64,000 nucleotides of DNA from Candidatus Palibaumannia cicadellinicola. Its GTDB lineage: Bacteria; Pseudomonadota; Gammaproteobacteria; Enterobacterales; Enterobacteriaceae. The stretch lies in assembly GCF_000754265.1 (NCBI RefSeq), contig NZ_CP008985.1, positions 248,001-312,000 on the forward strand, in the 5' to 3' direction. Below the pieces are notes generated by a model. That model did not search any database. It was not told the origin of the DNA and saw nothing but the letters and a program-made list of their open reading frames with translations. How positions within the stretch are numbered: the first letter of the stretch is position 1; the number at the start of each line of letters is the position of its first letter. The translations under genes and the position numbers were made by a program. This document shows positions 50,706 through 61,959 of the stretch, piece after piece.

Positions 50706-51995
50706 TTATGCTAAAAAATGAGTTTTATAATCTAGAGCACTAGCTATGGCGTAAATTAAATGCTGCATCGCTTCTACATTAATAATATATGGCGGCATGA
50801 GATAAATATACCTGCCAAATGGTCTAATCCAAACTCCTTGATCAACAAACCAGCTCTGTAGCGTAGACAACGCTATTGGCAATTTAGTTTCTACGACACC
50901 AATAGCCCCTAATACTCGCACATCTCGGACTTGCGGGTGACTTAATAAAGGTAGTAAACCAGCACGTAGTTGCGCAGTAATAGCCGCAACACGCGGGCGC
51001 CAGCTTTCGTCTTCTAGTAATGAAAGACTGGCATTGGCGGCAGCACAGGCAAGCGGGTTACCCATGAAAGTTGGACCATGCATAAAGCAGCCTGCATCAC
51101 TATTACTAATAGTTTCTGCGACATGACGGCGCGTTAATGTGGCGGATAGTGTCATTACGCCACCGGTTAGCGCTTTACCTACGCAGAGAATATCCGGTGA
51201 GATACCGGCGTGATCACAGGCAAACCATTCACCGGTACGACCGAAGCCGGTAGCTATTTCATCAGCAATCAGTAGTAACCCATATTGATCGCATAACTCG
51301 CGTACGAGCCTCAAGTAGTACGGATGGTAAAAGTGCATGCCGCCTACGCCCTGCATAATAGGTTCCAGAATAACAGCAGTCAGAGACGTATGATGAGTAG
51401 CAAGAGTGGTACTAAGGTTCAGATCGTCGCCAGCGCGCCAGGTATCTCCAAAACGTCGTTGTGGTGAATCTACAAACAAGTGTGTCGGTAGATAGTTTTG
51501 ATACAATCTATGCATAGAGTTGTCGGGATCGCATACAGACATCGCGCCAAAAGTATCACCGTGATAACCTTGGCGTAAAGCTAGAAACTTACCACGCGGC
51601 TTTCCGCTAGCCTGCCAATATTGTATAGCCATTTTCATAGCAACTTCTACCGCTACAGATCCGGAATCAGCTAAAAAAACACACTCTAGGCCAGAAGGTG
51701 CCAACGCTACAAGACGTTGGCATAACTCTACCGCTGGATAGTGGGTAATGCCGCCAAACATAACGTGTGACATACGGCTTATTTGATCGTTCATTGCTTG
51801 GTTAATGACCGGATGGTTATAACCATGAATGGCTGCCCACCAGGAAGACATTCCGTCTACCAACCTACGTCCATCGCTCAGGGTGAGTTCACAGCCGGCA
51901 GCTGATAGAACGGGATAGCTAGGTAATGGATGGGTCATTGAAGTATAGGGATGCCAGATATGACGGCGATCAAAAGCAAGGTAGTCTTGGTGCAT
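50706..51995 (-). CDS. bioA: Adenosylmethionine-8-amino-7-oxononanoate aminotransferase
   Basis: BioA is the PLP enzyme that aminates KAPA to DAPA using SAM as the amino donor. The 429-residue length matches E. coli BioA. Conserved blocks are FDRRHIWHPYTSM, DGMSSWWAAIHGYNHP, the PLP-stacking and Asp region LLIADEIATGFGRTGEWFACDHAGISPD (as LLIADEIATGFGRTGE), the Schiff-base lysine in CVGKALTGG, and PTFMGNPLACAAANASL. It is divergent from bioB with a 104-bp shared control region, as in E. coli. Confidence 0.97.
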   Translation of the reverse strand: MHQDYLAFDRRHIWHPYTSMTHPLPSYPVLSAAGCELTLSDGRRLVDGMSSWWAAIHGYNHPVINQAMNDQISRMSHVMFGGITHYPAVELCQRLVALAPSGLECVFLADSGSVAVEVAMKMAIQYWQASGKPRGKFLALRQGYHGDTFGAMSVCDPDNSMHRLYQNYLPTHLFVDSPQRRFGDTWRAGDDLNLSTTLATHHTSLTAVILEPIMQGVGGMHFYHPYYLRLVRELCDQYGLLLIADEIATGFGRTGEWFACDHAGISPDILCVGKALTGGVMTLSATLTRRHVAETISNSDAGCFMHGPTFMGNPLACAAANASLSLLEDESWRPRVAAITAQLRAGLLPLLSHPQVRDVRVLGAIGVVETKLPIALSTLQSWFVDQGVWIRPFGRYIYLMPPYIINVEAMQHLIYAIASALDYKTHFLA

Positions 51996-52032
51996 CTGTG
52001 AATCCTATCAAATATGTATCTTTAATATTGTG

Positions 52033-52061
52033 TTGACAGTATAATGGCAAACTATAAACTA
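52033..52061 (+). promoter_or_regulatory. Candidate bioB promoter in the bioA-bioB divergent region
   Basis: TTGACA at 52033-52038 is a perfect -35 box. A -10 is less clear: TAAACT 16 bases on or TATAAA 14 bases on. On the opposite strand TATACT (overlapping AGTATA at 52039-52044) could be the bioA -10. The E. coli BirA operator halves TTGTAAACC and GGTTTACAA were not found anywhere in the gap. Confidence 0.45.
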
Positions 52062-52099
52062 ATACTATTAATTTCCATCATGATGTTGGAGCATAGATT

Positions 52100-53104
52100 A
52101 TGCCAGAAACTCAACGTTGGACGCTAAAACAGGCCACCGCACTGTTTGATAAGCCTTTTTTTGATTTACTCTTCCACGCTCAACAAGTACACAGAAAAAA
52201 TTTTCTCCCAGGACAAGTACAAATCAGCACACTTTTGTCGATTAAAACCGGATCCTGCGCCGAAGATTGTAAATATTGCCCACAGAGCTCCCATTACGAC
52301 ACCAAATTGGATAGTGAGCGTCTAGTGCAGTTACAGCAAGTTTTAGACGCAGCGGAACAAGCACGTAATGCAGGTTCAACACGTTTCTGCATGGGAGCTG
52401 CTTGGAAGAACCCACATGATCGTGATATGGAATTGCTTGAGAGCATGGTGCAAGGAGTTAAATCCATGGGATTGGAAACCTGCATGACCTTAGGCATGCT
52501 TAGTAGTAAGCAAGCACAACGTCTAGCAGAAGCAGGTCTAGATTTCTATAATCATAACTTAGATACCTCGCCGGAATTTTACGGTAGTGTCGTTACTACA
52601 CGTAGTTATCAAGATAGGCTGGAGACACTTGAAAAAGTCCGTAAGGCAGGGATAAAAATATGCTCTGGCGGTATCCTAGGCTTAGGGGAAGCGATCATCG
52701 ATCGCGCTGGGTTATTGGTACAACTAGCTAATTTACCGGAACCTCCGGAGAGTGTGCCGATCAACATGCTCGTTAAAATAAGTGGTACGCCGCTGGCCGA
52801 AAATGAAGATATAGATCCTTTCGATTTCATCCGTACCGTTGCTGTAGCACGCATTATGATGCCTACCTCTTATGTTCGCTTATCTGCAGGACGCGAACAG
52901 ATGAACGAACAAACCCAGGCGATATGCTTTATGGCCGGCGCTAATTCCATTTTCTACGGTGGCAAGCTACTGACCACCCCTAACCCAGCAGAGGAACGTG
53001 ATAAAGCACTATTTCGTAAGTTAAATATTAAGATAGAGACGTATACTCCCAATAGTACGAATAGGACGTTGTTAACTAAGCAATATTACAATGCAGCTAG
53101 CTAA
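52100..53104 (+). CDS. bioB: Biotin synthase
   Basis: BioB is a radical SAM enzyme that inserts sulfur into dethiobiotin. The 334-residue protein (E. coli 346) has the cluster motif [16 protein letters not shown] (cysteines at about 53, 57 and 60), [40 protein letters not shown] and the [2Fe-2S] arginine region [17 protein letters not shown]. It is shorter at the C-terminus but ends YYNAAS like E. coli (EYYNAAAL). The stop overlaps the bioF start by one base. Confidence 0.97.
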   Translation: MPETQRWTLKQATALFDKPFFDLLFHAQQVHRKNFLPGQVQISTLLSIKTGSCAEDCKYCPQSSHYDTKLDSERLVQLQQVLDAAEQARNAGSTRFCMGAAWKNPHDRDMELLESMVQGVKSMGLETCMTLGMLSSKQAQRLAEAGLDFYNHNLDTSPEFYGSVVTTRSYQDRLETLEKVRKAGIKICSGGILGLGEAIIDRAGLLVQLANLPEPPESVPINMLVKISGTPLAENEDIDPFDFIRTVAVARIMMPTSYVRLSAGREQMNEQTQAICFMAGANSIFYGGKLLTTPNPAEERDKALFRKLNIKIETYTPNSTNRTLLTKQYYNAAS

Positions 53105-54270
53105 TGGCTGGTTCATGGATACAGCGTATCGAAAAAGCTTTAGTCCTGCGGCAGCATGAACAAGCTTATCGATATCGCAAGCAAGTAAGTTGCGGTAATA
53201 ACCGTATATTGATCTACCAGGGCAAACGTTATCTAAATTTTTCCAGTAATGACTACCTTGGGCTGGCGCGTCACCCAGAGGTTATTGCTGCCTGGCAGGA
53301 GGCGGCAGTAGAGGAAGGAATTGGCTCGGGTGGTTCGGGCCATGTTATCGGTTATAGTCTGAGACATCAGCGGCTAGAAAGCCGGTTAGCTTACTGGCTT
53401 GGTTTTCCACGTGCATTATTATTTTGCTCTGGTTATGTCGCTAATCAAGCAGTCGTAAGCGCATTGACAGCAGCTGGCGATCATATTCTAGCGGATCGTT
53501 TGAGCCATTCCTCTTTAATTCAAGCGGCTATTCAATCTCCGGCGGAGCTAAGACGTTTTCGCCATAACGACGTTAGTGCGTTACAACGGTTACTGCAACG
53601 CTTTTGTGTTGGTAACCGCTTGGTAATCACAGAAGGTGTTTTCAGCATGGATGGCGATCAGGCGCCATTGCCTGCGATGATACAATGTACACATACTGTA
53701 GATGGCTGGTTGATGGTGGATGATGCCCATGGTTTCGGTGTATTAGGTGCAGAGGGACGCGGATGTTGCTGGGATAAAGACTCTCGTCCGGATGTGCTAA
53801 TAGTGACGTTTGGTAAAGCGGTAGGGGTGAGTGGTGCCGCAGTTTTGTGCCAGGTACCCGTTGCAGAATATCTACTACAGTTTGCCACGCATCTGATTTA
53901 TAGCACAGCCCTACCTCCAGCAACAGTAGCAGCGATAGACGCAGCTCTTACTGTTATCTGTAGCGGTCGGGGAGAAGTCTTACGTCAGCGGTTGCGATAC
54001 TATATTGATAGCTTTCGCTATGGTGCACAGGCACTTGGTTATGCGTTAGCACCATCAGAAACAGCTATTCAGCCACTATTAATAGGCGATAATTTCAGTG
54101 CATTAATTTTGGCAAACAAGCTACGGGAACGTGGCCTATGGTTAACCGCTATTCGTCCACCCACAGTGCCATCTGGTACCGCTCGCCTACGTATAACCCT
54201 GACGGCCGCCCATAAGTACGGGGATATTCAACAACTACTGGAAGCATTGGCTAATGTTAAGCACACGTAA
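53104..54270 (+). CDS. bioF: 8-amino-7-oxononanoate synthase
   Basis: BioF is the PLP enzyme that condenses pimeloyl-ACP with alanine to KAPA. The 388-residue protein (E. coli 384) contains [69 protein letters not shown] and the Schiff-base lysine in [13 protein letters not shown]. It overlaps bioB (TAATG) and bioC by 17 bases, so bioBFCD is a tightly packed operon. Confidence 0.97.
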   Translation: MAGSWIQRIEKALVLRQHEQAYRYRKQVSCGNNRILIYQGKRYLNFSSNDYLGLARHPEVIAAWQEAAVEEGIGSGGSGHVIGYSLRHQRLESRLAYWLGFPRALLFCSGYVANQAVVSALTAAGDHILADRLSHSSLIQAAIQSPAELRRFRHNDVSALQRLLQRFCVGNRLVITEGVFSMDGDQAPLPAMIQCTHTVDGWLMVDDAHGFGVLGAEGRGCCWDKDSRPDVLIVTFGKAVGVSGAAVLCQVPVAEYLLQFATHLIYSTALPPATVAAIDAALTVICSGRGEVLRQRLRYYIDSFRYGAQALGYALAPSETAIQPLLIGDNFSALILANKLRERGLWLTAIRPPTVPSGTARLRITLTAAHKYGDIQQLLEALANVKHT

Positions 54271-55027
54271 TCTAGCCATCCGCCATAAAAAAGGTATAGC
54301 TCGTAGTTTTAGCCGTGCAGCGCCGCATTATGATCGCTACGCAGCTTTTCAACGTGATTGTGGCGAACGTTTAAGGTCATTGATGGGTCCCCGACACGGT
54401 AAGTTATTTCTAGACGCCGGTTGCGGTACCGGATGGTTCAGCCGTTGCTGGCAACGTGATGGTAATTCGGTGATTGCGTTAGATCTTTCTTTTGCCATGC
54501 TAGCGAGTGCCCAACAACAAAACTCAGCGGACGCCTATATTATCGGTGATATCGAGCAGCTACCGCTAGCGACGGCAGCTGTTGAATGTGTGTTTAGTAA
54601 CCTAGCTGTCCAGTGGTGCGAAAATTTACCGCAGGTGCTAGCACAATTTCACCGTATACTACGTCCAGGTGGGGTCCTAGCCGTATCCACTTTAGCCCAG
54701 GGATCTCTTGATGAACTAGAACAAGCATGGAGGCAAGTCGACAATGGTATGCATATTAACCGTTTTCTTCCATATCTAGATATTGCAGCAGCTTTCAATC
54801 CCTATAACCACCAAATAGTCATAGAACAAAAAACCCTACATTATTCGCAATTGATAGATTTGTTGCGTGAAATTCAAGGGGTAGGCGCTAGCTATTTATA
54901 CCAAGGTCGTCCATCAGGGCTGACTAGCCGTACTCGCTTCCGCGCACTGGAGGAAGCCTGGCCTAAGCATTCGCTAGGATTACCGCTAAGCTATCAACTA
55001 GTTTATGGAGTGCTCTATCGTGACTAA
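54254..55027 (+). CDS. bioC: Malonyl-ACP O-methyltransferase
   Basis: BioC methylates malonyl-ACP with SAM to start pimeloyl synthesis by disguising it as a fatty-acid primer. The 257-residue protein (E. coli 251) carries [20 protein letters not shown], the SAM motif [60 protein letters not shown] and RFLPYLDI. It starts within the end of bioF and overlaps bioD by eight bases. The partner esterase BioH was not seen in this window. Confidence 0.95.
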   Translation: MLSTRNLAIRHKKGIARSFSRAAPHYDRYAAFQRDCGERLRSLMGPRHGKLFLDAGCGTGWFSRCWQRDGNSVIALDLSFAMLASAQQQNSADAYIIGDIEQLPLATAAVECVFSNLAVQWCENLPQVLAQFHRILRPGGVLAVSTLAQGSLDELEQAWRQVDNGMHINRFLPYLDIAAAFNPYNHQIVIEQKTLHYSQLIDLLREIQGVGASYLYQGRPSGLTSRTRFRALEEAWPKHSLGLPLSYQLVYGVLYRD

Positions 55028-55700
55028 ACGTTATTTCATCACTGGAACCGATACTGATATCGGTAAGACCATAGCTGCCTGCGCGTTACTACAGGCTGCA
55101 GCTCGCGCTGGCCATCGGGCTGCTGGCTATAAGCCAGTAGCTGCCGGTTGTCATCTCACCCTTGACGGACCTCGCAATAGCGATGCATTAGCACTGCTAG
55201 CTAATAGCAATATAACGTTGTGTTATTCGCAGGTGAACCCACTAGCTTTTATTGAGCCTACTTCCCCCCATATCGCTTGCCACGAAGAAGGAAGGAATAT
55301 AGATTTCTCTGAGCTATCTAATGGGCTCAGAGTGATCGAAATGCAATCTAATTGGATTGTAGTAGAAGGTGCAGGTGGTTGGTTTACTCCTCTAGGAGAC
55401 GAACTTCTCTATAGTGACTGGGTAAGCGCTGAGCGACTCCCTGTAATATTAGTTATTGGCATCAAGTTAGGCTGTATTAATCACGCTCTGCTGACGGCAC
55501 TAGCAGTACGGCAGTTAGGTCTACAACTAGTTGGTTGGATTGCCAACTACCCACAACCAACGACACACCGCCCGCAAGACTATTTGGTAGCGTTGCGTAA
55601 TAGGCTAGATATGCCATTGATAGGTGAAATTCCGTGGCTAAGCGACATTGATAGAGTATCATTAGCTAATTATATAGATTTAGCCAAAATTATTAGGTGA
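55020..55700 (+). CDS. bioD: Dethiobiotin synthetase
   Basis: BioD closes the ureido ring of dethiobiotin from DAPA, CO2 and ATP. From GTG 55020 the protein has 226 residues (E. coli 225), starting [17 protein letters not shown] with its P-loop and continuing with AGYKPVAAGC, EPTSPHIACHEEGR, VEGAGGWFTPLGDE and VILVIGIKLGCINHALLTA. GTG is chosen because GGAG precedes it and TKRYF aligns with E. coli MSKRYF; ATG 55005 upstream has no ribosome-binding site. It ends five bases before the convergent yvcK stop. Confidence 0.96.
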   Translation: MTKRYFITGTDTDIGKTIAACALLQAAARAGHRAAGYKPVAAGCHLTLDGPRNSDALALLANSNITLCYSQVNPLAFIEPTSPHIACHEEGRNIDFSELSNGLRVIEMQSNWIVVEGAGGWFTPLGDELLYSDWVSAERLPVILVIGIKLGCINHALLTALAVRQLGLQLVGWIANYPQPTTHRPQDYLVALRNRLDMPLIGEIPWLSDIDRVSLANYIDLAKIIR

Positions 55701-55705
55701 GATGT

Positions 55706-56617
55706 TTAGTCTAATAATGGTAAGATAACATCTAATGCCTGACGCAATAAAGTACGGTCGTGATAGTGTTCCTCGCCCGTAGCTACCAGTGGTAGCTGAA
55801 TGACGATACGTTCGCTTATCGAACCTGATGTAACACCAGGCCCAATAATCATTCCATTAATGACTTTTTCGCGGCCTATAGCCTGTTCCATCATGATTAC
55901 TTTTTGTATTAATGATAGATTAGCAGCAGCTATGCTGAGCTCACGACCTAAATTATCTAAATAAATCATAGGTGCACTAGTATGGCGTAACGCTTGAGTT
56001 AAGTCATCGAGTAATAATAATGGCATCAAGCTAGTCAGAAAACTACCTGGACCAATAATAATCAGATCAGCATCCGTAATAGCTTGCAGCGCCTCGCGCG
56101 TGGCTGGTACGACTGCCGAAAGTTTCATTTGCGCTGGTAACTCTCTTAACCGGTCTACTGCCACCTCTCCGTAAATAATTTCACCGCTAGCCGTGATTGC
56201 CAGCAGATCTATTGGGTGTTCAGACATCGGAATAAGGCTAGCATTTACTTTAAGCAGATGACGAATAAAATTTACGGCTTCTAGCGGTCGCACGCTAAGA
56301 TTATCTAGCGCCTTAAGCATCAGATTGCCGAGGTGGTGACCGGCTAATTCTCCCTGACCGTCAAAGCGGTATTCAAACATCGCGGATGCAATACTAGGCT
56401 CAACAATCAGTTGATTAAGGCAGTTACGAGTATCGCCCCAGGCTATACCTCCTTCCGACTTACGGATACGACCAGACGAGCCGCCATTATCAGTTGTGGT
56501 TACAATGCCAGTCAATCGTGAGCCTAGTGAGGAAAGTGCTGACATCACCCTACCTAATCCATGTCCGCCACCTAATGCCACTACTTGATCTAAATCGGCT
56601 AAAGTTCGATTGTGCAT
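55706..56617 (-). CDS. ybhK: YvcK/CofD-fold gluconeogenesis-factor family protein (YbhK)
   Basis: The 303-residue protein matches E. coli YbhK (302) throughout: [47 protein letters not shown] (seen as [17 protein letters not shown] and [17 protein letters not shown]), [40 protein letters not shown] block, and [21 protein letters not shown]. The family binds UDP-sugars; B. subtilis YvcK is needed for growth on gluconeogenic carbon and for cell shape. Its biochemical role in enterics is not settled. uvrB, between bioD and ybhK in E. coli, is gone. Confidence 0.92.
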   Translation of the reverse strand: MHNRTLADLDQVVALGGGHGLGRVMSALSSLGSRLTGIVTTTDNGGSSGRIRKSEGGIAWGDTRNCLNQLIVEPSIASAMFEYRFDGQGELAGHHLGNLMLKALDNLSVRPLEAVNFIRHLLKVNASLIPMSEHPIDLLAITASGEIIYGEVAVDRLRELPAQMKLSAVVPATREALQAITDADLIIIGPGSFLTSLMPLLLLDDLTQALRHTSAPMIYLDNLGRELSIAAANLSLIQKVIMMEQAIGREKVINGMIIGPGVTSGSISERIVIQLPLVATGEEHYHDRTLLRQALDVILPLLD

Positions 56618-57050
56618 ACATCTCCTGGCAATCCTGGCAATTAAGAAAGACGGTGTCTAATGCCGAATGAGGCATAAAATAGCTAATTTAGCTCAAAAAG
56701 CGAAATAACTCAGAGCAAATGAAATTCCGCTTTTAGGATGAGCGTATGAATTAAAGATGTTTGATCAGATGGTATATCTATATGATGGTATATCTATATC
56801 TGGAAAATTATGATAATTGATTATTTGCGTATAGAATCACTGTATAACTTGACTTGTGTTATTCTATTAGTATCAGTAAGAGCTGAGGCTCGCTTGGCTT
56901 ATATTTAATGCTATTACATAACAAAGCGCCCTCTCTCGCTAAGCTGTCAATGTACGAATATTTATCAGAGATATATATCAATAATTTCACTAATTCATGT
57001 CAATGTGACCTTTCACTACAACGGTACTTAGTACTAAATTTGGAGAAGTA
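56618..57050. other. Divergent yvcK-tcyN intergenic region
   Basis: No gene was recognised in this 433-bp spacer. It holds the 16-bp tandem repeat at 56768-56799. TTGACT occurs near 56849, but the -10 region 17 bases on (ATCAGT) is poor. TTTGGAGAAGTA immediately before 57051 contains the ribosome-binding site of the ATPase gene. Confidence 0.45.
56768..56799. repeat. 16-bp tandem direct repeat
   Basis: The unit gatggtatatctatat occurs twice back to back (56768-56783 and 56784-56799), perfectly conserved, in a non-coding AT-rich spacer. It is probably a simple replication-slippage duplication. Confidence 0.8.
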
Positions 57051-57827
57051 ATGATTGCTATTGCCGTTAAAGGCATTATGAAAAAGTTTAATGATCACAC
57101 GGTGCTCAAAAATATTGATTTAACGGTACATGTCGGTGAAGTTTTAGCTATTGTAGGTCCCAGCGGCTCCGGTAAAACAACTTTACTACGGAGTATTAAT
57201 CTCCTAGAAATACCGGACCGTGGTTCTATTAAGGTGGGCAATATCACCATTGATACTAGTATTCCGTTACATCGTCAAAAAAACCAGATTCGTAACCTAC
57301 GTCAGCAGGTAGGGTTTGTTTTTCAAAATTTTAATCTTTTTCCGCATAGATCAGTACTAGACAATATTATCGAAGGTCTGATTGTGGTAAAAAAGGAACA
57401 GCGTGAAGAAGCAGTAGCCCGAGCAATCGAGCTACTCGATAAGGTTGGTCTGCGCGATAAACAGAACGTTTTTCCTAAAATGCTATCTGGTGGTCAGCAG
57501 CAAAGGGTTGCTATTGCACGCGCCTTAGCGATGCGCCCAGCTGTTATATTATTCGACGAACCAACTTCTGCGCTTGATCCAGAACTAGTAGGGGAGGTTC
57601 TTAGCACTATCCGTAACCTAGCAGATGAGCAGCGTACAATGGTTATTGTAACCCATGAGATAAGTTTTGCACGCGATGTAGCAGACCGTGCCATTTTTAT
57701 GGCAGATGGTCATATCGTCGAGGAAGGTCTAGCGTTAGATCTGTTCACGCATCCTATGCATAAACGTACGAAATCCTTTCTCAATACCTTTCTTAGTGCA
57801 CAAAATAGAACGACTAATTTAGTATAA
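57051..57827 (+). CDS. tcyN: Cystine-type amino-acid ABC transporter ATP-binding protein (TcyN/YecC)
   Basis: The 258-residue ATPase is very close to E. coli TcyN: AVKGIMKKFNDHTVLKNIDL, Walker A GPSGSGKTTLLRSINLLE, Q-loop VGFVFQNFNLFPHRSVLDNIIEG, signature MLSGGQQQRVAIARALAMRP, Walker B VILFDEPTSALDPELVGEVL and the H-loop VTHEISFARDVADRAIFM. It energises import of L-cystine or related polar amino acids across the inner membrane. In E. coli it directly follows the permease gene; here no transporter partner is adjacent, and the only candidates in the window are the genes at 7390 and 8185. GGAG precedes the ATG. Confidence 0.92.
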   Translation: MIAIAVKGIMKKFNDHTVLKNIDLTVHVGEVLAIVGPSGSGKTTLLRSINLLEIPDRGSIKVGNITIDTSIPLHRQKNQIRNLRQQVGFVFQNFNLFPHRSVLDNIIEGLIVVKKEQREEAVARAIELLDKVGLRDKQNVFPKMLSGGQQQRVAIARALAMRPAVILFDEPTSALDPELVGEVLSTIRNLADEQRTMVIVTHEISFARDVADRAIFMADGHIVEEGLALDLFTHPMHKRTKSFLNTFLSAQNRTTNLV

Positions 57828-57939
57828 TATACTATATTTTGCTTGTAGATATATCTATAGAACTACCAGAACCAGCTAACTCTTGAGCGTCTAGTTAAGC
57901 TTATTTTTCTTATGTTTACTGGAATTGAGGATTTATACA

Positions 57940-58677
57940 ATGACGATAAGGAAATTAGTGTTAATACGTCACGGCGAAAGCCTATGGAATTATGAAAACC
58001 GTTTTACAGGATGGACTGATATTGATCTCTCAGATGAAGGTAGCAACGAAGCAAAACAGGCTGGGCAGGTACTAAAAGAGGAAGGGTTTATCTTCGACTT
58101 TGCGTATACATCAGTACTTAAACGTGCTATTCACACCCTATGGTATGTACTGGATGAATTAGATCAAGCTTGGCTGCCCGTCGAAAAATCGTGGCGTCTT
58201 AATGAGCGCCATTATGGTGCCTTACAGGGTCTTAACAAAGCTGAAATGGCTGTAAAATATGGTGACGAACAGGTAAAACAGTGGCGACGCGGCTTTACCG
58301 TTACCCCACCTGCATTGACTAGCGATGATAAACGTTTTCCAGGCTATGACATACGCTACGCTCAGCTGAGCGCTAATGAGCTACCTACTACTGAAAGTTT
58401 AGTGATGACTATCAATCGTATTCTTCCTTATTGGAATAGTGCTATCCTACCGCGCATAAATAAAGGTGAGCGAGTATTCATCGCAGCACACGGTAATTCT
58501 CTCAGGGCAATTATAACATTCTTAGATAATCTCAGTGAAAAAGAAATTATGAAACTAAATATTCCAACTGGAGTACCACTGATATATGAATTTAATAATC
58601 ATATGATACCTATTAAGCATTATTACTTAGGTAATGCTGATCCAGTTACAGCTCAAGTTGCTTTTATGGCGAAATAA
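57940..58677 (+). CDS. gpmA: 2,3-bisphosphoglycerate-dependent phosphoglycerate mutase
   Basis: GpmA interconverts 3- and 2-phosphoglycerate via a phosphohistidine. From ATG 57940 it has 245 residues (E. coli 250), with the catalytic His in [45 protein letters not shown] (blocks [19 protein letters not shown]), [17 protein letters not shown] and the second His in [12 protein letters not shown]. The TTG at 57925 is in frame, but GAGGA precedes the ATG and the family start fits it. It forms lower glycolysis together with eno. Confidence 0.97.
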   Translation: MTIRKLVLIRHGESLWNYENRFTGWTDIDLSDEGSNEAKQAGQVLKEEGFIFDFAYTSVLKRAIHTLWYVLDELDQAWLPVEKSWRLNERHYGALQGLNKAEMAVKYGDEQVKQWRRGFTVTPPALTSDDKRFPGYDIRYAQLSANELPTTESLVMTINRILPYWNSAILPRINKGERVFIAAHGNSLRAIITFLDNLSEKEIMKLNIPTGVPLIYEFNNHMIPIKHYYLGNADPVTAQVAFMAK

Positions 58678-58756
58678 TACATTATTATTTATTAGAACTA
58701 CAGATATGCACTCATACTCTGACTGTTTAATTTCTCTTTAACAGTAGTGAGTTAAT

Positions 58757-59842
58757 ATGAATCAAATTTTTAACTTTAGTTCAGGACCGGCGATCTTACC
58801 AGCAGAAGTACTACAACATGCTAAGCAAGAACTGTGCAATTGGCATGGATTAGGGACGTCTATTATGGAAATGAGCCATCGTAGTAAAGAATTTCTTCAA
58901 GTGGCGCAGGAATTAGAACAAGATCTACGCGAGCTACTAAACGTTCCTGAGAACTATAAGGTATTGTTTTGCCATGGTGGTGCTCGCGCACAGTTTGCAG
59001 CAATACCAATGAACCTACTGGGATCAGCTAAGACAGCGGACTATATTTACTGTGGCTACTGGGCGCATAGCGCCGCCAAAGAAGCGCAGAAATATTGCAG
59101 CCCTAGGATTATTAATGTGATTACTAATATCAATGATAGACTAGGTATTAAACCGATGAGAGAATGGTCTCTGTCTACCGATAGCGCTTATGTGCACTAC
59201 TGCCCTAATGAAACTATTGACGGAATTGCTATTGATGAGCTACCGAATTTCGACGATAAAATTGTGGTAGCTGATTTTTCCTCCACTATTTTGTCACGTC
59301 CGCTGGACGTGAGCAGGTTCGGTGTTATTTACGCAAGTGGGCAAAAAAATATTGGTCCTGCTGGCCTCACACTAGTCATAGTGCGCGATGATCTACTAAA
59401 GCGGACCAGTAAAACATTACCGTCTATTCTAGATTATCAGGTCTTGGCTAACAACAAATCGATGTTTAATACTCCACCAACCTTTGCTTGGTATATCTCC
59501 GGTCTAGTGTTGAAATGGCTGAAGGTCCAAGGCGGACCATTTGAAATGGAGAAACGTAATCAAACTAAAGCAGATCTACTATATCGTACCATAGACGACA
59601 GCGATTTTTACTACAATAGTGTTCTACCTGCGAATCGTTCTTGCATGAATGTACCATTTAAACTTACAAATGATGCTTTAGAGGAATTGTTTCTTGAAGA
59701 ATCTAAAGATGCAGGACTCCATGCGCTGCAAGGACACCGTGTGGTAGGTGGTATGCGAGCTTCATTATACAATGCAATGCCGTTAGAAGGCGTGCAGACT
59801 CTGGTTCAATTTATGCAAAGCTTCGCCAGCCGCCATGGCTAA
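58757..59842 (+). CDS. serC: Phosphoserine aminotransferase
   Basis: SerC is a PLP enzyme making phosphoserine for serine synthesis and 4-phosphohydroxythreonine for pyridoxal phosphate. The 361-residue protein (E. coli 362) has [66 protein letters not shown] and the Schiff-base lysine in [16 protein letters not shown]. aroA follows after 30 bp, the conserved serC-aroA operon. It feeds O-acetylserine and cysteine synthesis indirectly. Confidence 0.97.
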   Translation: MNQIFNFSSGPAILPAEVLQHAKQELCNWHGLGTSIMEMSHRSKEFLQVAQELEQDLRELLNVPENYKVLFCHGGARAQFAAIPMNLLGSAKTADYIYCGYWAHSAAKEAQKYCSPRIINVITNINDRLGIKPMREWSLSTDSAYVHYCPNETIDGIAIDELPNFDDKIVVADFSSTILSRPLDVSRFGVIYASGQKNIGPAGLTLVIVRDDLLKRTSKTLPSILDYQVLANNKSMFNTPPTFAWYISGLVLKWLKVQGGPFEMEKRNQTKADLLYRTIDDSDFYYNSVLPANRSCMNVPFKLTNDALEELFLEESKDAGLHALQGHRVVGGMRASLYNAMPLEGVQTLVQFMQSFASRHG

Positions 59843-59872
59843 ACTCAGTAAGCAAATGAGCTAGTTATTAAC

Positions 59873-61168
59873 ATGCGAGAATTACTAACCCTACAACCTA
59901 TCGTACGAGTTAATGGTACCATTAATCTACCTGGATCGAAGAGTATCTCTAATCGCGCATTATTATTAGCTGCTCAGGCTTTTGGTACAACTTGTTTGAT
60001 TAATTTGCTTGACAGCGATGACGTACGCTACATGCTAGGAGCTTTGAGTAAACTCGGCATTAACTATCGCTTATCTGCAGATCGCAGGTGCTGTGAGATA
60101 GATGGCATCGGTAGCCCACTACGCGTAAATACCGCGCTATCGTTATTCCTTGGTAACGCTGGTACTGCCTTGCGGATACTTGCTGGAGCGCTGTGCTTGC
60201 AAGATCAGGAAATTATTCTGACCGGTGATCAGCGTATGAAAGAGCGACCGATCGGACATTTGGTAGATGCCTTACGTCAAGGTGGTGCGGAAATATATTA
60301 TCTAGAGCAGGATAATTATCCACCGGTACTTTTACGAGGAGGTTTTTGTAGTGGCGACATAACAATAGACTGTAGTTTATCCAGCCAATTTCTCACCGCA
60401 TTGCTAATGATGGTACCGCTGGCATCGCAGGATAGATATATTCGTATCAAGGGAACATTAGTCTCTAAACCCTATATAGATATTACCTTAGCTATGATGA
60501 AAAGTTTTGGTATTGTGGTACCACACAATAAATATCAGACTTTTTATATTCAGGGTGGTAACCAATACCGTTCTCCAGGTAACTATCTAGTGGAAGGGGA
60601 TGCTTCTAGTGCATCCTATTTTCTAGCAGCTGCGGCAATTCGCGGCGGTACAGTAAGAGTGACCGGAATCGGTAGCCACAGCGTACAAGGAGACATCCGT
60701 TTCGCAGATGTGCTAGAAAAAATGGGAGCTACCATTAGTTGGGGAGATAATTACATCGAATGTACTCGTGGTACGCTTAATGCTATCGATATGGACATGA
60801 ACGCGATTCCTGACGCTGCAATGACTATCGCTACCACGGCATTATTCACTCATACAGGTACTACAACAACTTTGCGTAATATCTATAACTGGCGTCTTAA
60901 GGAGACCAATAGGCTGGTGGCTATGGCTACCGAATTACGTAAAGTAGGAGCAACGGTGGTAGAGGGTAAGGATTACCTATCTATAAAACCTCCAGCTGTG
61001 CTTAAAACAGCAGATATTTCTACCTACAACGATCATAGGATTGCCATGTGTTTCGCGCTAGTAGCACTATCTAATACGCCCATTACTATAATTGATCCTA
61101 AATGCACCCATAAAACCTTCCCAGATTTTTTTGAACTCTTTAGAGCTATTAGTATTATAAAATTATAA
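59873..61168 (+). CDS. aroA: 3-phosphoshikimate 1-carboxyvinyltransferase (EPSP synthase)
   Basis: AroA joins PEP to shikimate 3-phosphate in the aromatic pathway. The 431-residue protein (E. coli 427) has the substrate lysine in [61 protein letters not shown] and [15 protein letters not shown]. The PEP-site loop reads [16 protein letters not shown], where class I enzymes usually have GNAGTAMRPL; Ile102 replaces the proline equivalent to E. coli Pro101. Substitutions at that proline are known to lower glyphosate binding. ycaL, between aroA and cmk in E. coli, is absent. Confidence 0.96.
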   Translation: MRELLTLQPIVRVNGTINLPGSKSISNRALLLAAQAFGTTCLINLLDSDDVRYMLGALSKLGINYRLSADRRCCEIDGIGSPLRVNTALSLFLGNAGTALRILAGALCLQDQEIILTGDQRMKERPIGHLVDALRQGGAEIYYLEQDNYPPVLLRGGFCSGDITIDCSLSSQFLTALLMMVPLASQDRYIRIKGTLVSKPYIDITLAMMKSFGIVVPHNKYQTFYIQGGNQYRSPGNYLVEGDASSASYFLAAAAIRGGTVRVTGIGSHSVQGDIRFADVLEKMGATISWGDNYIECTRGTLNAIDMDMNAIPDAAMTIATTALFTHTGTTTTLRNIYNWRLKETNRLVAMATELRKVGATVVEGKDYLSIKPPAVLKTADISTYNDHRIAMCFALVALSNTPITIIDPKCTHKTFPDFFELFRAISIIKL

Positions 61169-61250
61169 CTGTTACTCTACCCTCTACCGTTTGATAATTA
61201 TAAATCATCAATATAATTAGCTATTTGAGACAGAAAAAAGAAAGAAGATA

Positions 61251-61925
61251 ATGACAGTGATAGTACCAGTCATCACCGTAGATGGACCAAGCGGTTCCGG
61301 AAAAGGAAAAATATGCCAAGTTCTAGCCGAAAGATTACAGTGGAATATATTAGATTCCGGTGCTCTTTATCGTGTATTAGCGCTAGCTGCGCTACACCAT
61401 CAGATATTGATCGATAACGAAGAAGCACTGGTATCGTTAGCTGTACATCTAAACGTACGTTTGATTATAAAAAATGGGCAATTTAGCGTGGTACTAGAAG
61501 GGAAAGAGATAAGCCAAGTCATTCGTAACGAGATCATTAGTAATACTGCCTCACAAATTGCGGCTTTTCCACGGGTCCGCGAGGCATTACTATATCGTCA
61601 GCGCGCGTTCCGTGTTGCTCCAGGATTAATAGCTGATGGGCGCGATATGGGTACAGGAATCTTTCCAGATGCGTTAGTGAAAATTTTTCTCGATGCATCT
61701 TTAGAAGAAAGAGCGCAACGCCGCATGCGGCAGTTGCAGGAAAAAGGCTTTAATGTTAACTTTGAGCACCTTTTATCTTCGATAAAAGAACGGGACGAAC
61801 GTGATCGAAATCGTACTGTGGCTCCTCTAGAGCCAGCGTCAGATGCGTTTGTGCTTGACTCCACTAAGCTGACTATCGACGCAGTGATAGCCAGGGTTCT
61901 CGGGCATGTCAAGAAAATTTTTTGA
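61251..61925 (+). CDS. cmk: Cytidylate kinase
   Basis: Cmk phosphorylates CMP and dCMP with ATP. The 224-residue protein (E. coli 227) has the P-loop region [65 protein letters not shown] (as [17 protein letters not shown]) and [15 protein letters not shown]. It precedes rpsA, as in E. coli, with 120 bp between them that contain an inverted repeat. Confidence 0.96.
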   Translation: MTVIVPVITVDGPSGSGKGKICQVLAERLQWNILDSGALYRVLALAALHHQILIDNEEALVSLAVHLNVRLIIKNGQFSVVLEGKEISQVIRNEIISNTASQIAAFPRVREALLYRQRAFRVAPGLIADGRDMGTGIFPDALVKIFLDASLEERAQRRMRQLQEKGFNVNFEHLLSSIKERDERDRNRTVAPLEPASDAFVLDSTKLTIDAVIARVLGHVKKIF

Positions 61926-61959
61926 TTGTCATGACGACTAGACAGTGTCATTTTAATTA

